Source of the DNA: Proteocatella sp041738345 | GTDB taxonomy: Bacteria; Bacillota; Clostridia; Peptostreptococcales; Filifactoraceae | NCBI GenBank assembly: GCA_041738345.1 | Contig: JBGSPX010000047.1 | Location: 70,903-134,902 of the forward strand | Length of the DNA stretch: 64,000 nt | Direction of reading: 5' to 3' | In this document: in pieces, positions 52,522-60,248 of the stretch | How positions within the stretch are numbered: position 1 is the first letter of the stretch | Layout of the letters: each line of letters begins with the position of its first letter | The notes under the pieces: generated by a model | Seen by the model: the letters and a program-made list of their open reading frames with translations, nothing else | Databases searched by the model: none | Told to the model about the DNA's origin: nothing | Made by a program: the position numbers and the translations under genes

Positions 52522-54147
52522 CTATCTTTTTTTAAGTCTTTCAAGTTCTAATTCTATTACTTCTTTATCAATTCTTTCAAATAATACCTCGATTTCTCCA
52601 AATTCAATATTTGAAATTAAATCTAGATTTCTCCAAGTATTCTCTTTAAATCCAAACCAACTTTTTATCTTACATGAAGATTCAGGAAGAAACGGCTCAA
52701 GTAAATTTGCGATATTTACAATCGCATAAATACAATTATATATAGTATTTATACATTCGTCCTTGTCATTTTTTATTGTAAGCCATGGTGTTTTTTCATC
52801 AAAATATTTATTTATACCTCTTATAAATTCAAATATCCTTTCAAGTGCGCATTTCAAATTACCTTGTTCCACAGAATCGCCTACTAGATTATAAAGTTCT
52901 AATATCGCATTACTTAAAACACAATCTATTTTTCCGCTTGGAACTTTGCTATCAAAAAATTTTTTAGCAAATACCAAAGTCCTATTTACAAGATTTCCAT
53001 AAGCTCCAAGAAGCTCTCCATTATTACGATTTACAAATTCTCTCCATGAAAAATCAGTATCTCTTTTTTCTGGAGCATTTATCAAAAAGAAATATCTAAG
53101 CACATCAGCTTCATATCTTGATAATAAATCTGGTATCCATAATGCCCAATCATTACTAGTAGATATCTTCTTACCTTCTAATGTAACATATTCACTTGAT
53201 ATCATCTTGTCCGAAAATTTGTTAATACCAATCCCATTTATAAGCGCTGGCAAAATTATTGAATGAAATGGTATATTATCTTTTCCATGAATATAATAAG
53301 ATATAGAATCTTCTGACCAGAAATCTTTATACGATTTATTATTTTCTAGTGCCCATTTTTGGCTCATTGTAAAATAACCCAGAACTGCATCAATCCAAAC
53401 ATATACCTTCTTATCTTCAAAGCCTTCTATTGGAATATCTATTCCCCATGATAAATCTCTTGATATAGCTCTATCACATAGTCCCTCTTGTAAATAACGC
53501 TTAGTACTATTAACTGCATTTAATTTCCAATTATCGCCTACATTTTTTATATTTTCTTCAAATAAGGCTTGAAATTTAGAAAGTGCAAAATAAAGTTGTT
53601 TATTAACTTTTACAGAAGGCTCTTTCCCACATAATTTACAGCTCCTTTCAAAAAGTTCCAACGGATCAAGTAAACTCCCACATGAATCACATTGATCCCC
53701 TCTTGCTTTTGAATTACATTTTGGACAAACTCCTTCTACATATCTATCTGGCAAGAATTGATTACAATGTTCACAATATATTTGCTCAACCTCTTTTTCA
53801 TATATAAATTCATTTTTATGCAATAATCTTATTATTTCTTGAACTGATTTTTTGTGAAACTCATCATCGGTTCTTCCATATAAATCATATGAAAAATTCA
53901 ATTTTCTGAAGCACTCTTCAAATTCTTGATGATATTTATTTGTGATAACCTTGGGAGATACTCCTTCCTGCTTTGCTCTTATAGATATAGGCGTTCCATG
54001 GCAATCACTTCCAGAAACATAAAGTACATTATCCCCCTTCGCTCTATAATACCTTGCAATAACATCTCCTGGTAATAAAGCGGCTACATGCCCTATGTGT
54101 AGTGAGCCATTTGCATAAGGCCATGCTCCTCCAATAAGTATATTCAT
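52522..54147 (-). CDS. metG: Methionyl-tRNA synthetase, short form
   Basis: This 541-residue enzyme charges tRNA-Met. The class I HIGH motif (LHIGHVAALLPGD), a zinc insertion with four CxxC knuckles (CEHC, CPKC, CDSC, CKLC; residues 137-185), WGIDIPIEGFEDKKVYVW, and a KMSKS-loop variant reading KISTS are visible. It lacks the C-terminal tRNA-binding domain of B. subtilis-type MetG (about 650 residues). It may be a second, MetRS2-like enzyme, a type associated with natural resistance to synthetase inhibitors. Expression is controlled by the T-box leader just upstream. Confidence 0.93.
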   Translation of the reverse strand: MNILIGGAWPYANGSLHIGHVAALLPGDVIARYYRAKGDNVLYVSGSDCHGTPISIRAKQEGVSPKVITNKYHQEFEECFRKLNFSYDLYGRTDDEFHKKSVQEIIRLLHKNEFIYEKEVEQIYCEHCNQFLPDRYVEGVCPKCNSKARGDQCDSCGSLLDPLELFERSCKLCGKEPSVKVNKQLYFALSKFQALFEENIKNVGDNWKLNAVNSTKRYLQEGLCDRAISRDLSWGIDIPIEGFEDKKVYVWIDAVLGYFTMSQKWALENNKSYKDFWSEDSISYYIHGKDNIPFHSIILPALINGIGINKFSDKMISSEYVTLEGKKISTSNDWALWIPDLLSRYEADVLRYFFLINAPEKRDTDFSWREFVNRNNGELLGAYGNLVNRTLVFAKKFFDSKVPSGKIDCVLSNAILELYNLVGDSVEQGNLKCALERIFEFIRGINKYFDEKTPWLTIKNDKDECINTIYNCIYAIVNIANLLEPFLPESSCKIKSWFGFKENTWRNLDLISNIEFGEIEVLFERIDKEVIELELERLKKR

Positions 54148-54176
54148 ATTTTTCCTCCTTCTATAATTGTGTAAAA

Positions 54177-54480
54177 CAAAAAACTCCCGTTCTAAGAAAA
54201 ATTCTTAGGAACGAGAGTGTAATTTCGTGGTACCATCCTATTTTATGTATATTTTACAATATACACCTTATCGAGTACGTCATCAAAAATGATTATACTC
54301 TATCACTATAACGGGTGAACCCGTTGCAGCCTTAATTTTTATAAAATCTCGGTGCACCACTCCAAGGCCATTTTCATTTTAATATTCTTTGCTTTTTCTC
54401 ACCAACAAAGCTCTCTGTAAAAGTATTCTTAAAACTATTTTCCTTTTCTTTGCGTTTTATCAATTATGTTTATATTTTAA
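54177..54480 (-). promoter_or_regulatory. T-box riboswitch (methionine type)
   Basis: The leader of metG carries the T-box sequence AGGATGGTACCACG (54239-54226), an AGAGAGC...GTTGGTGAGAAAAAGC stem I region, and a terminator stem CTCTCGTTCCTAAGAA / TTAGAACGGGAG followed by TTTTTT (54219-54177). An AUG lies in the expected specifier area (AAAATGAAAATGGCC), fitting tRNA-Met. Uncharged tRNA-Met would stabilise the antiterminator and allow metG transcription. Confidence 0.88.
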
Positions 54481-54485
54481 AAATA

Positions 54486-54513
54486 ATTATACCTCTAATA
54501 TATATATTGTCAA
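54486..54513 (-). promoter_or_regulatory. Promoter of the T-box/metG transcript
   Basis: On the minus strand TTGACA and TATAAT are perfect with a 16-bp spacer. Confidence 0.75.
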
Positions 54514-54587
54514 TAACCAATTTAATTAAAGTTGAATAAAATTCAATTCAATGATATATTATAAACTACCGAAATGGAGGTTTTTTT

Positions 54588-55622
54588 ATGAATATTTATG
54601 GACTAACTTTTTCTCAATTAGAACAGTATTTGATTGATATAAACGAAAAAACAAATAAAGCTCCTTTTATTACAAAAGCTCTTTATAGACAAAAAATAGA
54701 TTCTTTTAACGATATTATAGAGGTTAAAAAAAATATAAAAAATAAACTATCTGAAGATTTTAATACTAAACTTCCAAATATCATCACACATATAGAATCC
54801 GAAGATTCCTATAAATTTTTACTACAGCTTGGGGACGAGAATATTATAGAAACTGTAGTTATGAAACAAAAATATGGAAATAGTATATGTGTATCTACTC
54901 AAATAGGATGTAACATGGGGTGCAAATTTTGTCAGAGTGGACGTCAGAAAAAAATAAGAAATTTAGAAACATTTGAAATGACTTCTCAAATTATAGTTAT
55001 AGAAAAAACTTTAGATTTAAAAATAAATAATGTGGTTTTGATGGGAATTGGCGAACCATTTGATAATTATGATAATACTATGGATTTCTTAAATATAATC
55101 AGCAACTCTAATATGCTTGGTATAGGAAAACGACATATTTCAGTTTCTAGCTGTGGCATAATTCCAAAAATTTATGATTATGCTAAAAATGAATATTCTG
55201 CACTTTTAGCCATAAGTCTTCATGCTCCAAATGATGAAATTAGAAACAAACTTATGCCAATAAATAGCACCTATCCACTTGATGAACTTTTTACTTCCAT
55301 TGATTATTATATTTCTGTTTGCAATAAAAAAGTTATGCTTGAATATGTAATGCTTAAAAATATAAATGACCAGATATCTCACGCTGAAGAATTATCTGGT
55401 CTTATTGGAAAGAGAAAATGCCACGTCAATCTTATTCCTTACAATGACACTCAAAATTTAGGATTTGAAAAAAGCAATTTTGAGCAAATTATGAAATTCT
55501 ACGATGTATTAAAAAAAAATGGAATTACGGTAACCATGAGACGTGAAATAGGGTCTTCCGTAAATGCTGCCTGTGGTCAGTTAAAATCAAACTATACCCT
55601 ATTATGCAATACGGCTATATGA
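54588..55622 (+). CDS. RlmN/Cfr-family radical SAM enzyme, divergent
   Basis: This 344-residue protein has the radical SAM cluster motif CNMGCKFCQSG (around residues 108-118), the VVLMGIGEPFDN segment, SLHAPNDEIRNKLMP and the conserved methyl-carrier Cys in SSVNAACGQLK at the C-terminus. RlmN and Cfr methylate A2503 of 23S rRNA at C2 or C8. In both the motif is normally FCATG; here it is FCQSGRQKKIRNL, so this is an unusual subfamily, perhaps a second RlmN, a Cfr-like resistance enzyme, or another modifier. RBS GGAGG. It converges on, and overlaps by 8 bp, the Nif11 peptide gene. Confidence 0.82.
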   Translation: MNIYGLTFSQLEQYLIDINEKTNKAPFITKALYRQKIDSFNDIIEVKKNIKNKLSEDFNTKLPNIITHIESEDSYKFLLQLGDENIIETVVMKQKYGNSICVSTQIGCNMGCKFCQSGRQKKIRNLETFEMTSQIIVIEKTLDLKINNVVLMGIGEPFDNYDNTMDFLNIISNSNMLGIGKRHISVSSCGIIPKIYDYAKNEYSALLAISLHAPNDEIRNKLMPINSTYPLDELFTSIDYYISVCNKKVMLEYVMLKNINDQISHAEELSGLIGKRKCHVNLIPYNDTQNLGFEKSNFEQIMKFYDVLKKNGITVTMRREIGSSVNAACGQLKSNYTLLCNTAI

Positions 55623-55869
55623 TGCTTTTTATAATTGGAGGAATAGTCATTACTGTTCCTCCAACCACATTTTCCAATTCATCTTCATTCAATTCCTTGT
55701 TATAAATTGCATCGTTTGCTTCTTTAAACTCTGCTACTGTAAAATCATAACCCTCTTCTAATATAAACGCTTTTAATTCTTCCAAAGTTTCAATTACATT
55801 TACCTTTTCAACAAATTCTAAATCATCTTCCATTTTTTTTCTAAATGCTTTAGCTGATTCTATGCTCAT
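55615..55869 (-). CDS. Nif11-like leader peptide (RiPP precursor candidate)
   Basis: From the ATG behind GGGAGGTTTGAT the peptide has 84 residues. Residues 1-68 form a Nif11-type leader (SIESAKAFRKKMEDDLEFVE, EGYDFTVAEFKEAND, LNEDELENVVGG) ending in a Gly-Gly cleavage site. The remaining 13 residues, TVMTIPPIIKSII, would be the core: short, hydrophobic, Pro-Pro, no Cys. Nif11 leaders direct maturation enzymes and a C39-type exporter, but neither is evident here. It has its own promoter and overlaps the RlmN-like gene tail to tail. Confidence 0.85.
   Translation of the reverse strand: MSIESAKAFRKKMEDDLEFVEKVNVIETLEELKAFILEEGYDFTVAEFKEANDAIYNKELNEDELENVVGGTVMTIPPIIKSII
55635..55664. repeat. 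Hairpin across the Nif11 leader-core junction
   Basis: TTGGAGGAA and TTCCTCCAA are perfect inverted copies with a 12-base loop. On the coding strand the first arm carries GGAGGA followed 5 bp later by an in-frame ATG, an internal ribosome-binding-site lookalike. Confidence 0.55.
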
Positions 55870-55903
55870 ATCAAACCTCCCTTTCTTTAAATTAGTTGTT
55901 TTT

Positions 55904-55932
55904 ATTCTATCATCTAAGGTTCGTACTTTCAA
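55904..55932 (-). promoter_or_regulatory. Promoter of the Nif11 gene
   Basis: On the minus strand TTGAAA and TAGAAT are spaced by 17 bp, about 35 bp before the start codon. Confidence 0.6.
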
Positions 55933-55966
55933 TAACATTTTCATTGTTTTAGCAATTCTAAATTTT

Positions 55967-56368
55967 CTATATTTCTAACTTTTCTATAACCGCTCCTGCA
56001 AATTCATGGAAACTCACTTGCCCCTCATGTATATAAAACATTTCAAAAACTGGATTATCCACGCTTTTATAGATATCTTTTATAAGTTTTTCCTTCCCTA
56101 ATACATATTCTTTTAATTCCGGATTATTTATAAATTTGACTTTCCCATTTAATCTAACCCACCTCATATCTTTCCCTAGAACTGAAAATGCTGCTACACC
56201 AGCAGAAGCAAGTTCTTTGTAAACTTCTTTCTGATTTGAAGTTACAAAATAAAATTTCCCATCCTTTTCAAATTGAAATTGAAATGGTCTTGATGTAGGA
56301 ATCCCATCTTTTAATGTAGATAAATTCCCCATTTTGTTTTCGTTTAGATATTCTACAATTTTTTTCAT
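55967..56368 (-). CDS. Pyridoxamine 5'-phosphate oxidase-fold flavin protein
   Basis: This 133-residue protein has the split-barrel flavin-binding fold of the PNPOx family: MGNLSTLKDGIPTSRPFQFQ, KFYFVTSNQKEVYKEL, DMRWVRLNGKVKF and HEGQVSFHEFAG. Members bind FMN, F420 or haem and many are unassigned reductases; the family includes NimA-like nitroimidazole reductases. Given the CofE-like protein elsewhere in the window, F420 use cannot be excluded but FMN is the safer guess. It is divergent from the HxlR regulator, its probable controller. Confidence 0.85.
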   Translation of the reverse strand: MKKIVEYLNENKMGNLSTLKDGIPTSRPFQFQFEKDGKFYFVTSNQKEVYKELASAGVAAFSVLGKDMRWVRLNGKVKFINNPELKEYVLGKEKLIKDIYKSVDNPVFEMFYIHEGQVSFHEFAGAVIEKLEI

Positions 56369-56468
56369 ATAAACTCCTCCTAAAATAATATTGACTTAAT
56401 CTTTTTATTACATTATCATTATATAATATAGTTATTTTATAACAAGTACTATAATTTTTATGATATAC

Positions 56469-56482
56469 TACGTTTAAACGTA
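56469..56482. promoter_or_regulatory. Candidate HxlR operator
   Basis: TACGTTTAAACGTA is a perfect 14-bp palindrome in the divergent intergenic region, 31 bp before the HxlR start. Confidence 0.6.
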
Positions 56483-56513
56483 CTATTGTGATTTTATAAG
56501 GAGTATAAGGTTT

Positions 56514-56849
56514 ATGAATAAAGAATATTTAAATATGAAGTGCAATGTTGGACTAACACATCAAATAATTCAAGGAAAATGGAAAATTGTTATACTTTAT
56601 ATGCTTTCTGATAATACATTAAGATTTGGCGAACTTCATAGATGTCTTCCTAATATTCGTCAAGGCTATTTAACCCAACAGCTTAAAGAATTAGAAAAAG
56701 ATGGTTTAGTGCATAGAGAAGTGTATAAACAAGTCCCTCCTAAGGTAGAGTACTCATTGACTGAGATAGGCAAAAATTTTATACCCGTACTTAAATCAAT
56801 GGAACTCTGGGGAGAGACTTATCGAAAAGCTGTTGAAGAAACAATATAG
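56514..56849 (+). CDS. HxlR-family regulator
   Basis: This 111-residue winged-helix protein has the HxlR signature GKWKIVILYMLSDNTLRFGELHRCLPNI, with the wing VPPKVEYSLTEIGK. Cys11 near the N-terminus (MKCNVGLTHQI) is in the position of the redox-sensing Cys of HypR/YodB-type members. It is divergent from the PNPOx-fold gene and probably controls it in response to electrophile or thiol stress. Confidence 0.88.
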   Translation: MNKEYLNMKCNVGLTHQIIQGKWKIVILYMLSDNTLRFGELHRCLPNIRQGYLTQQLKELEKDGLVHREVYKQVPPKVEYSLTEIGKNFIPVLKSMELWGETYRKAVEETI

Positions 56850-56866
56850 TTTTAATTATTTAAATA

Positions 56867-57451
56867 TTATATAGTTTGAGAAAACAAGCCATGATTTGTA
56901 CAATAAAAATACAGTTTTCCATGGCCTTGTTTTCTCAGCCTGAATTCTAAATTCCATTCTGGGTATTGCCTTATCATTATTACTCTATCGCCTCTAACAT
57001 ATGCTACAAATGCAATATAGTGTTCTTTTTTCATTTCATGATTAGATGTTATATAAAGCTCATCTTCAACATTTTCTACTTTTAAGAAATGTTCTTCATC
57101 AGCTTTTCTAGCTTCTAATTTTTCAATTTTCTTTGAACAACATAATATTTCAACATCTTCAATTGATGTTATTAAATTATTACACTGTGGGCATACATAA
57201 AATTTAAGTTTGTTCATATTTCCTCCTACAAGTTCGTTTTCAATTATTTTGCCTGATAGTATTCCATCTATGCTTACGCCTAATATCTGTGCTAATTCAG
57301 GAAGTAGTGAAACATCAGGACATCCCTGTCCTCTCTCCCATTTACTTATAGCTTTATCACTTATATTCATCGTATCCGCAAGCTGTTTTTGAGTCATTGC
57401 TTTTTCTTTCCTTAGCTTATATATAAGCTGTCCTATTTTTTTGCAATCCAT
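56867..57451 (-). CDS. XRE regulator fused to a desulfoferrodoxin-like domain
   Basis: This 194-residue protein has an N-terminal XRE HTH (residues 5-60, MTQKQLADTMNISDKAISKW). Residues 84-112 match a desulforedoxin iron centre: YVCPQCNNL and EILCCSKK (CxxC...CC). Residues 117-194 match the superoxide reductase domain: EEHFLKVEN, SNHEMKKEHYI and FYCTNHGLF supply His, His, His, Cys and His ligands in the normal order. It thus looks like a complete desulfoferrodoxin attached to a DNA-binding domain, plausibly a superoxide or redox-iron sensor. No sequence similarity search was done. Confidence 0.85.
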   Translation of the reverse strand: MDCKKIGQLIYKLRKEKAMTQKQLADTMNISDKAISKWERGQGCPDVSLLPELAQILGVSIDGILSGKIIENELVGGNMNKLKFYVCPQCNNLITSIEDVEILCCSKKIEKLEARKADEEHFLKVENVEDELYITSNHEMKKEHYIAFVAYVRGDRVIMIRQYPEWNLEFRLRKQGHGKLYFYCTNHGLFSQTI

Positions 57452-57530
57452 AATATCACCTCTGTTATAAGTTTAGTCCATAAGCTAAATTATATCAATA
57501 AACGAACCGTAGAGCTTCTATTTCAATTCT

Positions 57531-58031
57531 TTAAAATTCAATTTCCATTTCTGTGCAAGGCCATATTTCATCCCCAATATTGTAGAATTCTTTTTTTTCA
57601 GGGATTATCTTAAACCCTACTGAAGAATAACAATTATATGCTGAATCATTGTTCTCAAATACGCCAAGCGTTACTTTCTTAACCTTTAGTATTTTTTCAG
57701 AATAAGTCAATGCTAGTTTAAGCATTGCTTTTCCATAACCTTTGCCACGTTTTGAATCATCTACTATTATAAATCCAAACCTTATATTATCTTTATTAGC
57801 ATCTGGAAATCTCATAATCATATGTCCTACAACTTTATCTTCTTCAAATGCCGTCATAGCCCAAATTGAATTTGAATCTTCAAGACTTTCGTAATGTCTG
57901 TTCAAACTTTCAGAAGTTACTGGATATGTCTTTATCACATCTGCACACCATTGTTTAAATACATATTCACTTTTTATCCAAGATGAAACAGAAGCTGCAT
58001 CACATGGCTTGTATGGTCTTAATCTAATCAT
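57531..58031 (-). CDS. GNAT-family N-acetyltransferase
   Basis: This 166-residue protein has the GNAT acetyl-CoA motif A, FGFIIVDDSKRGKGYGKAML, and motif B residues in VFENNDSAYNCYSSVGF. It resembles RimJ/RimL or resistance-type acetyltransferases of unknown acceptor. The gene follows the GH5-like secreted protein gene by 15 bp, so it may be in one transcript. Confidence 0.88.
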   Translation of the reverse strand: MIRLRPYKPCDAASVSSWIKSEYVFKQWCADVIKTYPVTSESLNRHYESLEDSNSIWAMTAFEEDKVVGHMIMRFPDANKDNIRFGFIIVDDSKRGKGYGKAMLKLALTYSEKILKVKKVTLGVFENNDSAYNCYSSVGFKIIPEKKEFYNIGDEIWPCTEMEIEF

Positions 58032-58046
58032 AATTAAACCTCCTTA

Positions 58047-59444
58047 CTATGAGTTAAATATAGTTTTAAATACAATTTGCATTTCCTCTATCCATTTATT
58101 ATTTTCTCTATCGTAAAATTTAGTGTCTGAATTTACGGCAAAAGGAATTTTTGCATTTGAAAGCTGTTTAGTCATATACTGTGCAAAAACAATCTGTTCA
58201 TTTATAGAATACTCATTTCCTTCATTATAATTTCCAGGCATCCACGCTCCTACCCATGTAGGAATTCCAGTTTCCTTCTGCCATTTTAGAGCATATTCTA
58301 TTTTTTCTTTTATAAGCTGTTTTTCTGTTTCAGTCCCTGTAGTCCATAATTTTCTTTCATTTGTCTTACTTGGTCCAGAAGCATAAAAGTGCCACTCTAC
58401 CATTAAATATCCATTATGCTTAGTTGGAATTTTTAGTTCACTTAAATATTGTGAATCAGAACGAAGTCTTGGCGATATCATTATAATTCTTTCAGGATTA
58501 GTTTTTCTGATTTCAGTTACAATCCTTTCATATATTTCATTTAATTTTTCAGGCTTATCATTTAATGCATCAGTTGCTTCTATAAGCAAATCAAATGATA
58601 ATAGTGGCGAATAATTTTGATATCTTTTCGCAACTATAGTCCACCAGTCTATTACTTCTTTAATATTTTTTTCATTAGGATTATTTTTAAATTCATCAGC
58701 TTGATAAGCTATAACTGGAATAACTCCATTTTTTATACAGTCTTTTATTTGTACATCTAAAGCTTTAAGTAATTCTTCATCCGCCTTATCTGCTATACGT
58801 ATGCGAACATGATAAACTCCTGCTTTTTTAAAATCTTTCACTGCTTGTTCATTATAATACTTTCTTCCATCTTTAGTTTTTGACCAATCAACATCTATCC
58901 CTCGCCCAAGTTTCTTAGCATAATCCCACGGCTTTATAGCACTTACATTCCCAGAATTTACTTCAATGGCTTGCAGATTTTGATTCCATTCACTAGAAAA
59001 TTTTATTTTTTCACTCAAATCTCTTAGCTTAAAATAATTATTCCCATCTATGTTAAAAGCTGCTAACACCATGCTCTCGCCATCTAATGAGATATTTGAT
59101 AATCTAAAATAAGCATTTTTTGTCTTATTTCCTCCATTTGATAATGTCATATCCGACCCATAAGCTTTACCTGTAGTTATTGCAAGTTGTTGCTTTTTTT
59201 CATCCCAAGATACATCAAATTGGCGCTCCGTATTATTTAGCATTATAGCCACATCTCGAAGCTTAAAATAGTTATTCCCATTTATATTATATGACTCTAC
59301 GTTTACCGCTTGTCCATTTACTAATAGTTTTGATTCATTTTTTTGCGCACTAATGCTTGTATCTGCATAAGATACATTTCCAAAAACATATGTAATAATA
59401 AAAATCAAACTTAAAATAATACTTACTCTTTTCTTCTTTTTCAA
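58047..59444 (-). CDS. Secreted GH5-like protein with copper amine oxidase-type N-terminal repeats
   Basis: This 465-residue protein has a signal peptide (residues 1-28), then two stalk repeats sharing NGNNYFKLRD (residues 55-64 and about 133-142), as in the copper amine oxidase N-terminal-like domain, and a (beta/alpha)8 GH5 cellulase-like domain from about 175. The acid/base position is LIEATD where NEP is expected, so the Glu is kept. The nucleophile position reads WVGAWMPG where GEFG is expected, so the Glu appears to be Ala. HFY is kept. Catalysis is therefore doubtful. Confidence 0.78.
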   Translation of the reverse strand: MKKKKRVSIILSLIFIITYVFGNVSYADTSISAQKNESKLLVNGQAVNVESYNINGNNYFKLRDVAIMLNNTERQFDVSWDEKKQQLAITTGKAYGSDMTLSNGGNKTKNAYFRLSNISLDGESMVLAAFNIDGNNYFKLRDLSEKIKFSSEWNQNLQAIEVNSGNVSAIKPWDYAKKLGRGIDVDWSKTKDGRKYYNEQAVKDFKKAGVYHVRIRIADKADEELLKALDVQIKDCIKNGVIPVIAYQADEFKNNPNEKNIKEVIDWWTIVAKRYQNYSPLLSFDLLIEATDALNDKPEKLNEIYERIVTEIRKTNPERIIMISPRLRSDSQYLSELKIPTKHNGYLMVEWHFYASGPSKTNERKLWTTGTETEKQLIKEKIEYALKWQKETGIPTWVGAWMPGNYNEGNEYSINEQIVFAQYMTKQLSNAKIPFAVNSDTKFYDRENNKWIEEMQIVFKTIFNS

Positions 59445-59462
59445 CTCAATCCCTCCAATTCA

Positions 59463-60128
59463 TTATACAATTTCAATATCTTTTGCCAAAAATTTAAGTT
59501 CTTCTATATTTACGAAATACCCATTATTATATTTTTCAATAAGTCCCTGCTCTATAAAGCTTTTAAATACATAAAGAAGATGCCTATAGCTTACTCCTAA
59601 AAACTCAGCTGTCATTGTGTGTTTTTCTTTATAGAAACCATTATTTTCAGCCATTAATATATATGCTGCTAGTCTATTTTTTAATTCATAGTTTTGATTT
59701 TTTGAGCTGAACCAAGTTCTATTGAGTAGTTTTACACCTATATATCTGCTTAGCTTCATCATAAATTCTGCATCACTTTGCAAAACTTCAATTGCTTTAT
59801 CCATAGATACTGAAAGCCATATTGATGCTCCTATAGATATCACATTCTTATGTTGTTTTTCAATTCCTAAAAATGTAAGTTCTCCAATATATTCCTTAGG
59901 CTTAACAAAATGAACTATACTCTGTTTTCCATCTTCATGAAGCATAGTTATTTTAGCTTTCCCCTCAATCATATATCTAAATTTTTCTATTTTTTTATGA
60001 GAGTATATTACATATTCCTTATCTTGAAATACTTCTATTTCAAATCCAAGCTTTCCAAATATATTCCCTTCGTCATTTATAATTTTTTGTAATTCAGATT
60101 CTATATTATCCAAAAAATATTTTTTCAT
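59463..60128 (-). CDS. Crp/Fnr-family regulator
   Basis: This 221-residue protein has a cyclic-nucleotide-binding-like domain (KFRYMIEGKAKITML, IVHFVKPKEYIGEL, residues 30-120) and a C-terminal winged HTH (TMTAEFLGVSYRHLLYVFKSF). It lacks the four Fnr cysteines and resembles YeiL-type members. It is divergent from the YczE-like membrane gene. A 24-bp near-palindrome overlaps its own ribosome binding site region, suggesting autorepression. Confidence 0.85.
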   Translation of the reverse strand: MKKYFLDNIESELQKIINDEGNIFGKLGFEIEVFQDKEYVIYSHKKIEKFRYMIEGKAKITMLHEDGKQSIVHFVKPKEYIGELTFLGIEKQHKNVISIGASIWLSVSMDKAIEVLQSDAEFMMKLSRYIGVKLLNRTWFSSKNQNYELKNRLAAYILMAENNGFYKEKHTMTAEFLGVSYRHLLYVFKSFIEQGLIEKYNNGYFVNIEELKFLAKDIEIV

Positions 60129-60137
60129 TATTCCTCC

Positions 60138-60161
60138 AAAATGTGAGATATCTCATATTTT
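60138..60161. promoter_or_regulatory. Crp/Fnr-type operator beside the regulator start
   Basis: AAAATGTGAGATATCTCATATTTT is a 24-bp palindrome with one mismatched pair, given as outer AAAAT/ATTTT arms around the perfect core TGAGATATCTCA. TGTGA-N6-TCATA is close to the CRP consensus. Confidence 0.65.
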
Positions 60162-60248
60162 AAAAACTTTATTAATATTATACTTCTAATATAGAAAGCT
60201 TTCAAAACAATTTACTAATTTAAAATTATATAAGAAAGTAGGTTTTTT

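Noticed and set aside
54226..54360. tRNA-like or other RNA gene in the metG leader
   Set aside because: The conserved T-box sequence and terminator explain the whole region.
57452..57530. TTTAG/CTAAA pair upstream of the XRE-desulfoferrodoxin gene as an operator
   Set aside because: Only 5-bp arms in AT-rich DNA; could be chance.
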